DNA of 64,000 nucleotides. Source: Branchiostoma floridae. Lineage: Eukaryota; Chordata; Leptocardii; Amphioxiformes; Branchiostomatidae. The notes under the pieces were generated by a model. The model was not told where the DNA came from. It worked only from the letters and a program-made list of their open reading frames with translations, and did not search any database. The translations under genes were made by a program, and so were the position numbers. Positions 54,565 to 64,000 of the stretch are shown in pieces; position 1 is the first letter of the stretch; every line of letters begins with the position of its first letter. The stretch is taken from the NCBI RefSeq assembly GCF_000003815.2, contig NC_049995.1:16553048-16617047 (forward strand). Reading direction: 5' to 3'.

Positions 54565-57500
54565 TCGTGCGATCGTCGAACAATTTTGATGCCATTGGAT
54601 TTTCAAGCAGGCCGTGACAGAGCCAACCATCGATTTGGATCGACAGTTGAACTTTCCAGGAGACGTACATTTCTGTCCTCCAAAATTTCCAAAGTTGGCG
54701 ATCGTACGACGATCTCGCGAACTACGTGACCGCGCCCTTCGGACAAATTAGGGACTTCGGAGCACGGCCGGAAATACACTTTCGACGGGCAACGGCAAAT
54801 GGTACCGTAGTAGTCATCTCAAGGCAGATTTACCAGTGGCATAAGATAGTATCATAGCTGGCTAAGGAGTACAGCTGGCCATATGGAGTCATCAGACACT
54901 GGCAGCCAAACACACTCTTAGGCCGGCTTCACTCCTCTGACAGCTTTTGATACTATCTTATGCCAAAGTAGGACCTGCTTGGAGATTACCGTAGTATTTG
55001 AGAACATGGTAGGATCTCTCTTACCGTAAACATAAACATGACTGCAGGATGGCAGCAACTGTGCACACTTCTCCGTACGACGAAAATTAAAGACTAAACG
55101 TATATGCTCAAAAAGACGCAGATGTTCCTGTATGTTTCTCCGCCTTCTCTGGAATTTTGTACACGTGGAAAGCCACCCAATAGAAATATAGCTAGTGACT
55201 TATATTTAGCTATCCAAGGCGCGAGTCTGAGATTACCCATATGGTTAAACCCTCCATGAACGCATTAGCTTTTAGCTTCAAGAGTGTTCTGACTTCTAAG
55301 GAATTTTTCTAATGATTTTATGTGCTAACCTTTTCATGTGCTATATTTTTTACTTTAGTAATACAGTGAAAGCCAGTTAATTGCACGTTGGATAAACGCA
55401 CACTTCGGTCAAATGCACGAAATCCCCAAATCCCGTGGCGGTGCGGTCCATCTGGGTAACTTCGTATTATCGCACACGCCGGATAATTGCACGGAATTCG
55501 CTGGCAAATTGGGTGTGCAATTAAGCGGCTTCCACTGTACTGCCCTCGCAAAATTATGGTAGTTTGTTTGGGATGTAAAAGGCAGTGGAAGGAGAGAGTA
55601 CAGTCTATCTATCACATTATTTTAGTTTAAAAAAGTCCGGTCGAAAACCGTGTTAACTACTTTTACACATGATAATGGTTGTCTGATGTCATGCAAAAAT
55701 TAAAGAGAGCGCTGATGGCATATCATAAAATTCACTTGCTGTGTCCAAGTGACACTTCAACCTGTTCGTGAAAAACAAAACAAAAAACATAATTGGATAG
55801 GGCTCATCTGCGAATGACGTCATGTCGCTAGGCAACGAACACGTCATAGAGGAAGCTACTGCCATTGCCACTTGTTCAAATGAAAGAATGATAATTGTTT
55901 TCCATTTCGAACTGATTTACGCACTTAAGATTGAAAATAATAGTGAAACACAAAAATTATCAAGGTAGCTTGTTATCTACACTTTTTTTCACACTTGGCA
56001 TGTTATTCTGGCGTATGTTTTTGCATTACCAGATAACAGCGTAACAGCGTTAACATTAGGCAGTTTTGTACGACGCATTGTTCGAATGTAAAAAGTTTGC
56101 AAGGACCTGTTGAAAATATCGTTGCTAAGATTTTTTCACAGGGACCAAATGGTAGCCAGGTTGCCATGGACATAATAAAGTGAACTGCCAGCTTTTGCTT
56201 CCTGGTTACCTAAAGCCCTTCAGTGTTACAGGAAAAAGAGGTAATATCTAGCTGGGTAGACCATTATAAAACACAAAAAGTAGGGATAGATTAATGCAAG
56301 CACAAGACACTTGTGATATCTTGCCTGGGCAGAATAAAGTAACGACGCCTTACCGAAACGCATGCCATACTATGGTTGAAAATTTCAATGTATTAAAGCA
56401 CCTTAAATATCTAACTACTTTATGCATTGAGGTATTGTGTATTGTGCAGTGGTATGGTTAGCGGCCCTGCCTCTGGAACTACATTGTAGACGCCGTGAGT
56501 TCTATTCCGGCTGTGTCGCTCACCCGACATGCACGCTACTGGAAGTGGTTGCAGGACGGGACGTTAAGCCGTGATCCACTGTTCATTGTGCTCGTCGCAA
56601 AAAGCTAGGAGAATTTCCCCTGTACAATAAACGTGTAGATACTGTACATAACCTCTGTCGTTTCTGTCACTGCAAATTGAAAATGAGCCCTTTAGTGAGC
56701 TGAACTGGATCGAAATCATTTTCACTAACTATGTCATGGGCTCCCGAGGGTACCCGCAAAGGGGTAGGCCAAAAATTACCCCCAAGACGAATCATCTTAA
56801 ACGGAAAGGAAACGGGTTGGAACAAAATGGACAGCATAGCAGTAGCTGCTCAAAACAGCACCCTATGGAGAAAGTACGCTCACCGAGTTGACCAATGCAA
56901 CAGTGTTGCGGGAGGATCTATGGTCTAAGGTAAGATAACAACGGGACAGTAAAACAAAATCATTCCTACCTGGTCTTGGAAGTCAACATTGTCGACTGAT
57001 ACGACACAGATTCTGCACGGAACGGCTCCCATGTTAGTACGCTTATTCCAAACCTTCAAGAACACCTGACTTTCTCTGTAGCTGTATAGAAAGTCTATAA
57101 CCGCTCTTCGGCGTAACCCAACTACACTTCTCTAATTGATCTGACGTGTGTGTGTGTGGCGTTTTATACACCACAAAAACTCCCAGCTGCCTACGCCATT
57201 ACGCAATCGCGAATCACGACATTGAAAATTAGTCATTCAGAATTATTGTTTACCGGTACCTAAGGCGTCTCGTGTCATCACGACTTCATCTTTCGTGGTA
57301 AGATAAAAGATATAATAGAAAGGGTTTGACGAAAAAGGTTAAATATGATGGAGGGGATTTGAGGGAAAATGTGAGAATTGAAATACGGAATCCTTCCACA
57401 AATACGTGCGTATTTACTAACTTAAAAAAGTGAAGACGGTTCTTCAATAACAGTTTGAAATACGATACGTTTACGACAGTATATTTTAAGTGATTTACAT

Positions 57501-60500
57501 GACGTCAGCAACCGTAGCCTAGAGGGTAGTCACGTTATCCTTGTCACCGGGCAGTATGACGTCATTGTTAGAATTCAAAGCCTTCAAGATCATGTTCAAG
57601 ACCAACGCTGAACGTGTTGTTGCAGTGACTAATTCGATATAAAGGTTAATGTAGTATAAGCTTGAGTTTTTCCATCTCTTAAATGATGCTAGCATTAAAT
57701 ATGGTAGTTGGACACATGTAGCACTGCCATTGGACTAACCCCTACTGTAGGGCAAAGTATTTAAGTTGCCAAGAGTCAAAAAGCCTTTTCGCACGTTTTA
57801 CGTACGTGTAAATAACACTTATATGTCGATAGATCCTTGACCGAGTAATGGCTAAGAGTTGTACTGAGACTTTAAACTGGTTCATACATGTACCTTTTCC
57901 CTATCTTAACACACAGCTTTTGAAAACAGCATGGGAGTTGAACACACACTGCTGCCATAGCCAGGCAACGTGTGGTACGGCTCAACTCCCATGGTGTGTG
58001 TTCAACTCCCATACTAACCATCCTAACCATTGGAATAGTCTTGAGATGTGTTTTTGAGAAATCACACAATGACTGTAGACTCTTAAGGGATAAGATGGTC
58101 TTGGAAATAAGTAGGAAATGTGGAATTATAAGTGTCAATGATTCATATTATTGACGCAGCGCTACATTCAATGAGAAATCATGACACATAACAGAACGGA
58201 GGAGGAAGTGAGCTTCATTTCCTTTCATCTAGCTAGATTGGAGAACAATATTTTTATCCTCCTCTAGGCAACAGAATTCTCGGAAGGAAGATTGAACAAA
58301 TGATTCAACACACAGATGACGGTATAGCGATATAGATTCTTCATGGTTTCATTCAGGACTTAAGCGACATTTCCTGCTTTCTAGCTCGTCAACAGAAAAA
58401 CATGATTATCCCCTCTTGGCAAAAGAATCTTCAAGGGTATAAAAGTGACCTTCTTGTCTAAAGGTCTTCTCCGGATCTATTTGTTATTTGTTATTGGGTG
58501 GGCCGACTATTCGCTCTTTGCAGTCAGGGGCTGAATTGCAAGGAACTTGCAATAGGCGGGGCTAAATCGCAAGGGCCTGGAGCGAGCTGCCATTCCGCGC
58601 CACTTAGGTACGGTAGTAATTGCCCCAGGTGCGGCCAAGGTACTGTAGGTTTTGAACCACTCCCACCGCACCTTGGCACGTGTGGCGGGTTCTTTATACC
58701 CCCCTCACATTAGGCGCGATTCGATCGGACGACGAGTCTGCGAGGTCAAAATTACGAGGAGGCATGACCCTGACGGGAAGGGGGGAACTCTACCATTTCT
58801 TCGTCGGCATCAGGGTCATGCCTCCTCGTAAACTAGAGCTCGCAAACTCGTCGTCCGATCGAATCGCGCCGAATGTGAGGGGGGTATTAACGTGCCTGGG
58901 GTATGGCTCTCCCCAGACACGGGACATCCATCTAACGTCCTTATCCGAGGGACGACCCTAACTCAAGCTAAGTACTCATTTTCCTGATCCTTGATATGAT
59001 GAGTCACCATGACGCGTCAGTCACGGCACGGAATGATATAAGCGGCATTTCCTGTTATCTAGCGCAACTAGAAGATGTTTATCCCTTTCTTGGCAACAAA
59101 TTCTTCACGACGATAAAGGCGATTGTCATAAAGACGTTTTCTTCCTTAATGTGTGAGTAACACGCGCGTGTCCCGAGATGCTTTTGCTGACTCATGAGCA
59201 TTTAGAAGCTTACTGCTTTGTACTGACGCACGCGAGTACGATCAAAGCATCAACCCATGGCCAACCTCAGCTGAACCTTCTCCACTCATAAACAACCGAG
59301 TACAGGAGCCTCATGTTAAAAGCTTGTTTAAACCAAGGATAAAACAACAATGCACAGTCGGGACTATGTAATACTATGTTTCTGCAAAAAGAGGTATAGG
59401 CTTCACGTTATCAGTCAAACATATGATTTATTTGCAACAACAGAGATGGTTGTTTCCTGTTGTTGAACGATATTTAACACTGAACATACTATATTCTTCT
59501 CGGAAGTCTGTAGTCCATCAAACGAATGCCACGCGCCTAGCATCGAAGGGAAATGACAAACAAAATACTCCCTTCGTAGAACCAACTCGGAAGCTGGTTC
59601 AAAAGTGATATTGACTTTCTTACAACAGAATAAAGGAGCCTCGTGTTAAAAGCAAGTCTATATCAGAGTTCAATAGATTTAATACGAAGATAAAAACACG
59701 GGGCTATGCAATATCATGTTACTGCTACGTACAGGCTCGTTCACGTTTTTCGTTAAACAAATATTTTATTTGCAACGATAGAGAAGCGATCGTTTCCTTT
59801 TGTTGAATAATCAACGCTTAGCATGCCATCCCCTTCTCGGAAGTCTGTAATCCATGCGACTAGCATCAAAGGGAAGTGGAAAACAAAACACTCCCAATAG
59901 TAAATGGTTAACTAGAATTAAGATTAATAGGGATATGCATAAGTTTTTTCTTGTTTCTGAAAACCTTATTGATAGTCCACACAATGTACAAATATCATGG
60001 GGCACTTTCTGTATCCAATGATTTGCATCAATATCTCAGTTTATTTCTGTTTTGATTTATGGTTTGGGACAAGTTGATGTCCCTTTGTTTTGTTTTGATG
60101 TGTTGTGTTGTGTTGGTTCGTACTACTGAATTAAAAAAAAAAAATTAAAAAAAAAAACACTCCCTTCGTAGAACCGATACGGAAGCTGTTTCATAAGTGG
60201 CATTAACTTTCTCCAATCACAAACATGTTTCTGCAAAAGCAACTATTTGCAACGAGAGATGGTTGTTTCTTTTTATTGTAATACGTCCCTCGGATAGGAC
60301 GTTAAATGGAGGTCCCGTGTCTGGGAAGAGCCATACCCCGGGCACGTTAAAGAACCCGCCACATGTGCGATGGTGCGGTGTGAGCGGTTCAAAACCTACA
60401 GTACCTTGGCCGCACCTGGGGCAATTACTGTCGTATTGAGGTCACCTGAGTGGCGCCGAATGGCAGCTCGCTCCAGACACTTGCGACAGTCGTATTGAGG

Positions 60501-63475
60501 TCACTTGAGTGGCGCCGAATGGCAGCTCGCTCCAGACCCTTGCGATTTAGCCCCGCCTATTGTAAGCTCCTCGCAATTCAGCCCCTGGCTGCAAAGAGTG
60601 AGTAGTCGGCCCACCCAATAGCAATAACCAAAAATAACAATTGTATGCCAGACCCTTCTCGGTAGCCCATCAAGCCATTGCCACGCGCCTAGCAGCGAAG
60701 GAAAGCGGCAAACAAAATAATCTCTTCGTAAGTGGTATTAAATCGCCATGAATAACGGCTTAACATGCTTGGGGTTAATCTGCTATGTAGTGGCGCGGAA
60801 GGGTCGTCGTCTTTTCGAACGGCCGTCGCCAAGTCAAGTCAAGCGCAACAATTGCAACGGTTACAATATAAAGCAAAGTGGAGTATATAGTATATAGCTA
60901 TATACTTAGCAAGATTGATAAAATACTGTAACAATACATGTAGGTTTTAAGACTTTACAGTATTAAACAAAACATGGTATAAAGTCAAACAAAGCCAAAA
61001 TGTTATGTCAGTCTACTTGTTGATAACAAATATCTAGTACATGTACAAGATACATTTAGTCTGTATGTCATACATAAAAACTTTCTGCTGCAGTACCATG
61101 GTTAGCCAACAGGAGGCTCAAATTCGCGGAGGACAGTAAGGTCACCAACCCCTACCCACGTACCAAATATCATTGCAATCCGTCCTGAGGTTCTTGAGAT
61201 ATACCGCGGGACACATGCACACAAAAACAAAAGTTCTACTGGAGTACCAAGGTCACCCAACAGGAGGCCTAAAATCATGGAGGACAGTGAGGTCACCAAC
61301 CCCTACCCACGTACCAAATATTATCGCGATCCGTCCAGAGGTTCTTAAGATATTCGACCGTACATACACAAATGAGAACTCTACGCAGAGTGAAAACTAT
61401 ACCTCCATTTTTCCAGGAGGTAACAGGTTGTGATTGTCAACGGACCGTGTTAAGCCTTGCGTGGGTGTTCACGTTGCCGCCACGGAGGTGAATATCTAAT
61501 TGCTTGTGACCTTCAAGAGAAATTGATACGGGACTGACATATCGAGCAGTTGCTAGGATACCAAGTTTGTTGATACTGGGGTCATATTTCCCAACCGAGC
61601 CAAATTTCTGCTCCGCGAGACTTTGGAAGTGTGTTTTTGTGCGTGGCGTTATTGTTGGCGTATTTTTGTTACAGCAAAAAAAGACATACAGTACAAATGC
61701 AGTGGTGCTTCACTCAAACAGACTGGCTTATATTAACGGTACCACTGGGCAAAACGTGATACATGACATATATCAGAAAACATGTAAACGGGAACGTGTG
61801 ATGCACAGGAACAATGACGGGCAATTGAACTACAGCAAAAAACAGCTGACATTGATCATGATGGTGAAAACACTGGTAAAAGATTCATGTTGAAATGCAA
61901 TTGAAATCAGTTGTGAAAACGTTTTGTTTTGCCCAAAGCAGCGGTGAGGCAAATATTTGACAGGGGTGCAAATTTCACGCATCACCGGATAAAACAACAA
62001 TGTGATCTTGGCATTACGCGGCTTCTATCACCCCAACCTCCTCTAGTAGATTAACAGAACACATAAATTTTAGAAAAGGTGGGGCTTTTCGTCTCCCTTT
62101 GCTTTCAAAAAAGAAGTCAAACCCAACCTGTTTAGACATAGCCAACACTAGTATTAGAGTAGAATATTGTTCATAACTGTCCATTGTCACTTGTATATCT
62201 ATATATATATATGCTTATACCATTTACTTGCAATTAGCCCTCGGGCACGAACTTGCAAATAAACTTTTTCATTAACCAGGCCCTGGCCAACACAGCACAA
62301 GAAGTTGTGGCGTACAATTTTGGATGTTTTGAAAAGCAAAGTCTCTTATAAACGGGGATCACAGATTTGGTGTAAAAAAAAGTGTTCTACGAAATTCTCT
62401 CATGTGATATTCTACCAACCACTCAGTTAGAACGGACTCCATCACTACAGCATGTATCTATTTTGTACCTTTACCACAATTAAATGTTTGCGTCCTTTTT
62501 GAATCCATTCACATTTTGACGCAGACGTTGGCATTTTTAAAACCACTGCCTGCTATGTTGCATATATATTTCCAGAAAGGCACGACCAGGTAATGACTAA
62601 CATTACAGGTGTATTTTGTCGTACCTTTTTTAAGGGCAACGTGACGTCACATCCGGCATCGTGAAACTCACAGCGCATGAGCAGCTGATACAGCTTTTCC
62701 CGCCAAATCCTGTGCAGATGTCGAAGGTCAGATGACGTCACCGGAGCGCGACATGTCGGGCACGAGTCTGGAAAGGAGGTACAATAATCATGTTAAATAC
62801 ATAAAATTTAAACCTTTTAGCAACCTTAATGAAATGTTCACACCAAGAACATAAAATTATTTGAAATTAAGAAAAACTTATGTACAACAAGATTGTTCGT
62901 TGATTGTTCGTTGAACAGACTAGATTGTTCGTTGAACAGACCGCTGAAGGATCCTAACATTTCAGATCTGACATCCGAGTAACGAAATTCAGAATAGAAT
63001 TTTAGACAGTCTTGCACATTTTCTTACATAAACTTCATGTATTTCATACTTTGTTGGCATATTAGAGGAACAGCGTCTATGATATGTCAGTGGTTCTTTT
63101 CTCTGCTCATTTTGTCAACATGCACACGATATCATGTTGAAGATACCGGCGCTCCAGTACAGTTGTACATTCATTTTGTATTTAATAACAATAGACGTAC
63201 AAATTATGACTTTTGATTCACAAGTAGTAAATGACCTTTGACCTCTAAACAACAAGTGACCTTTGACCTCTAAACAGCAAGTGACCTTTGACCTACAAAC
63301 TGATACCCTAACCCTTGACCTTACCGTGACTCTCGAGCCAGGGCAGGATGCAGCCCTCGCAGAAGGCGTGCTGACACCGGGAGAACTCGCGGGGGTTTTC
63401 CAGCACCTCGTGGCACACGGCGCAGGTGCAGTCGTCAGGGATGTCATCGAGGAACAGCACTTTCAAAACCCCCAT
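52032..63475 (-). CDS. RING / TRAF-type zinc-finger E3 ubiquitin ligase-like (RNF41/NRDP1-related)
   Basis: Core exons on the minus strand: 63325-63475 (ATG), 62625-62767, 54174-54308, 53151-53247, 52700-52816 and 52032-52225 (stop), giving 278 aa. Zinc-finger exons at 54051-54137 and 53924-54010 can be added in frame (up to 336 aa). The C3HC4 RING uses C18, C21, C34, H36, C39, C42, C53, C56. TRAF-type fingers follow (CPNKPC...H...C, then CNKGCEMEISYGLMGEHNC), then a charged helix likely to be coiled coil. The GCEMEI...HNCI...LRHEV block resembles RNF41, but the substrate/USP8-binding end is replaced by two hydrophobic stretches (ISVLPALFLIVPIVVF, ALFFGTGAGILVL), suggesting a membrane anchor. 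Intron 2 is 8.3 kb and repeat-filled. The predicted role, ubiquitin transfer at a membrane, is inferred. Confidence 0.85.
52880..53008. mobile_element. 129-bp inverted-repeat MITE in the RING gene
   Basis: GTCGCCTTATTCGGGATCAA with TACTGA at the left is matched by TCAGTATTGATCCTGAAAAA with GGCGAC at the right (24 of 26 bases). The middle is AT-rich. Confidence 0.75.
53712..54308 (-). repeat. Tandem array of TRAF-type zinc-finger exons (five copies)
   Basis: The copies, in transcription order, are: 54174-54308 (full, 45 codons); 54051-54137 and 53924-54010 (29 codons each, with AG acceptor CTGGAG and GT donor); about 53810-53890 (same coding, but the acceptor AG is changed to AAT and SCNK to SFNK); and about 53712-53775 (internal deletion, no longer a finger). 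Period is 114-127 bp. The introns between them are (CAAA)n-rich. All are phase 0-0, so any number may be included. Each 29-codon exon supplies PC...H...C plus a following Cys, except 54051 where SCNK is SGNK. Confidence 0.85.
54516..54562 (+). repeat. (TA)n microsatellite
   Basis: About 23 uninterrupted TA units. The small frames over it are not genes. Confidence 0.95.
54813..54988. mobile_element. hAT-like MITE (TAATCTCC family) with exact 8-bp duplication
   Basis: GTCATCTCAAGGCAGATTTA at the left and TAGGACCTGCTTGGAGATTA at the right. CCGTAGTA flanks both ends exactly (54805-54812, 54989-54996), fixing the family as hAT-like. Confidence 0.85.
55364..55537. mobile_element. pogo/mariner-like MITE with TA duplication
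   Basis: CAGTGAAAGCCAGTTAATTG at the left and CAATTAAGCGGCTTCCACTG at the right, with TA on each side. CAGT termini are usual in pogo-like elements. Confidence 0.8.
56440..56660 (+). repeat. tRNA-derived SINE
   Basis: GTGGTATGGTTAGCGGCCCT (A box) and GAGTTCTATTCCGGCTG (B box) are spaced as in a tRNA. A body follows with GGGACGTTAAGCCGTGATCC and GAGAATTTCCCCTGTACAAT. No poly(A) is evident. Confidence 0.65.
56970..57032 (-). CDS. Possible alternative first exon of the RING gene (RING-less isoform)
   Basis: An ATG at 57032 begins 21 codons (MGAVPCRICVVSVDNVDFQD, then Q) ending in CAG|GTAGGA at phase 0. This is the same phase as exon 62625-62767, so it could splice directly to the zinc-finger exon at 54308 and give a protein without the RING. 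The frame is open about 35 codons upstream of this ATG without another Met, so an internal exon with an unseen acceptor is also possible. CRIC is only weakly RING-like. Confidence 0.5.
57931..58012. repeat. Inverted repeat GGGAGTTGAACACACAC
   Basis: CATGGGAGTTGAACACACAC at 57929 is inverted as GTGTGTGTTCAACTCCCAT near 57992-58012, with a further CAACTCCCATG between. It is probably a small foldback. No flanking duplication was identified. Confidence 0.6.
58490..58980 (-). repeat. Interspersed repeat K (inverted), interrupted by MITE
   Basis: On the minus strand the order is GGACGTTAGATGGATGTCCC, CATACCCCAGGCACGTTAA, [MITE], AAAGAACCCGCCACACGTGC, GGCCGCACCTGGGGCAATTA, GGCGCGGAATGGCAGCTC and TTCAGCCCCTGAC. 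It is collinear with 60290-60620. Confidence 0.75.
58697..58886. mobile_element. PIF/Harbinger-like MITE, TTA duplication, inside repeat K
   Basis: TACCCCCCTCACATTAGGCG with CGATTCGATCGGACGACGAG at the left and its inverse (one mismatch in 41 bases) at the right. TTA precedes and follows. The uninterrupted site GGCGGGTTCTTTAACGTGCC can be read, inverted, in the second K copy at 60338-60362. Confidence 0.9.
59896..60153 (+). mobile_element. Poly(A)-tailed retroinsertion with 11-bp target duplication
   Basis: The 258-bp insert ends in GAATTAAAAAAAAAAAATTA and a further A run. AAAACACTCCC flanks it at 59885-59895 and 60154-60164. The neighbouring tandem unit at 59566-59580 has the uninterrupted AAAATACTCCCTTCG site. 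It is probably a 5'-truncated LINE. The interior is too short to name. Confidence 0.8.
60285..60650 (+). repeat. Interspersed repeat K, complete copy
   Basis: It begins ACGTCCCTCGGATAGGACGT and TAAATGGAGGTCCCGTGTCT, and continues CCATACCCCGGGCACGTTAA, AGAACCCGCCACATGTGC, GGCCGCACCTGGGGCAATTA and TTGAGGTCACCTGAGTGGCG to TTCAGCCCCTGGCTGC and GTAGTCGGCCCACCCAATA. A 65-bp segment (GTCGTATTGAGGTCACYTGA ... GCTCGCTCCAGAC) is tandemly doubled. Confidence 0.75.
61090..61435 (+). repeat. Tandem pair of ~140-bp repeats
   Basis: CAACAGGAGGCTCAAATTCG, GAGGACAGTAAGGTCACCAA, CCCCTACCCACGTACCAAAT and GAGGTTCTTGAGATAT recur from 61258 with few changes. A related scrap (CATGTACCAAGTATCAAGGC) lies at 475-515 before a GACA run. 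Confidence 0.75.
61436..62600. other. RING-gene intron 2 end, nothing recognised
   Basis: The plus-strand frame at 61567-61893 has no recognisable domain, and I see no repeat or exon here. Confidence 0.45.
62625..63475 (-). CDS. RING-finger exons 1-2 of the RING/TRAF-zinc-finger gene
   Basis: Exon 1 (63325-63475) begins MGVLKVLFLDDIPDD and carries CAVC...CQHAFCEGC. Exon 2 (62625-62767) carries DSCPTCRAPV, completing the C3HC4 RING, then WREKLYQLLMRCEFHDAGCD, the start of the first TRAF-type finger. Splice phases are 1 and 0. The exon 1 acceptor-side sequence is not needed because the ATG follows upstream stops. Confidence 0.9.
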
Positions 63476-64000
63476 GTTGATCCTCTCTCGCGCCGTTTTT
63501 CTTGTGATGAATTTCCAAGGACCGTGTCTTTAATTTGTGCACTGAAATAGAATGAAAAAAAAGTGTCAAACGAATTTTGAAATATCCTTACATCAAAGCA
63601 ATCTCAAGTTGGGAGTAGTGTTTAGACATTTTCTTTTATTTGACGACTGTTTCAGGCGATCGCTGAGATGACACTAATGCCATCTAGCGAAGTTGAAAAT
63701 ATTTGCAGAAACACATGTGCCTGACGTCATTGGCCGTTCCCATGGTACCGTTAATCACCAAAGTCCATTTGCATCTCTTGCGGGCGATGTTTCGTGTCGC
63801 CTCAGCGAAGAATTGGATTGGCTAGGCCTATTGACGGGAAGTTCCTGTCAATAACTTAATACTTTTGGACTGACAACAGGATGTTCTTGTCAATAGCTAA
63901 TCTTTGATTTGACGAAAAGAATGTATGTTTAAGATGGTGCAAAATTGAGCCACCACGCCCTGATATATCCGGCTTGCATTTACATGCACTGTGTACCGCA
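63476..64000 (-). promoter_or_regulatory. Putative promoter of the RING gene: CRE plus CCAAT boxes
   Basis: Upstream of the ATG a perfect TGACGTCA (63722-63729) overlaps an ATTGG (inverted CCAAT) at 63729-63733, and two further ATTGG sit at 63812-63821. The spacing, 250-350 bp before the start codon, is promoter-like. The transcription start cannot be placed. Confidence 0.45.

Larger units (their letters stand above)
58370..59155 (+). repeat. Diverged tandem duplication split by repeat K
   Basis: CGACATTTCCTGCTTTCTAG, CATGATTATCCC, TCTTGGCAAAAGAATCTTCA at 58371-58470 is echoed by CGGCATTTCCTGTTATCTAG, TTTATCCC and CTTGGCAACAAATTCTTCAC at 59042-59150. The two are separated by the repeat-K insertion at 58490-58980. 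Confidence 0.6.
59270..60740 (+). repeat. Three diverged tandem units of ~300-350 bp
   Basis: Units carry CAGGAGCCTCATGTTAAAAG-like starts (59302, 59632), TATTTGCAACAACAGAGATG, TTCTCGGAAGTCTGTAGTCC, CGCGCCTAGCATCGAAGGGA and CTCCCTTCGTAGAACC. Unit 2 is interrupted by a poly(A) retroinsertion (59896-60153) and unit 3 by repeat K (about 60285-60650). Confidence 0.7.

Noticed and set aside
63263-63550. 95-codon plus-strand frame at the right end
   Set aside because: Antisense of the RING exon, which has the C3HC4 pattern on the minus strand.

Overview
The window looks like metazoan nuclear DNA, most likely amphioxus (Branchiostoma). Three host genes with vertebrate-like exon phases and GT-AG introns are packed into 64 kb, and the introns are crowded with small inverted-repeat transposons, tRNA-derived SINEs, Penelope-type scraps and an ISL2EU-type transposon. 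The organism is inferred from gene style and repeat content and was not tested by any search.

Region by region. (1) Positions 1-29230, + strand: the 3' part of a 6-phosphofructokinase gene. Two exons lie at 173-284 and 795-897. A 20.8-kb intron follows, then two apparently mutually exclusive exons (21676-21790 and 24623-24722) and the last exon at 29119-29230. The introns hold at least 15 non-autonomous elements, a LINE tail, a nested A-B-B'-A' duplication (9157-11810) and an inverted pair of minisatellite-bearing elements. (2) 29231-35428: 3' flank of phosphofructokinase with a hAT-like element beginning 18 nt after the stop codon, a Penelope-like fragment and a 286-bp perfect-ended foldback. 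(3) 35429-41977, + strand: a complete 10-exon flavin-containing monooxygenase, 536 aa, with truncated upstream copies of exons 1, 2 and 5. (4) 44683-51975: a 7.3-kb two-gene transposon bounded by 15-bp perfect inverted repeats. A THAP-DDE transposase (+ strand, one extra T in the first exon) converges on an intact 601-aa SWIM-YqaJ exonuclease-PHD protein (- strand). (5) 52032-63475, - strand: a RING / TRAF-type zinc-finger E3-ligase-like gene related to RNF41/NRDP1. It has a tandem array of zinc-finger exons, a hydrophobic C-terminus and a possible RING-less alternative first exon.

The three host genes have no obvious shared pathway (glycolysis, xenobiotic oxidation, ubiquitin ligation). What links them is structural: each carries short tandem duplications that capture an exon edge with its splice site. 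These give broken pseudo-exons in phosphofructokinase and the monooxygenase, and frame-preserving zinc-finger exons in the RING gene. With the complete ISL2EU-type element, this is the most interesting material in the window.
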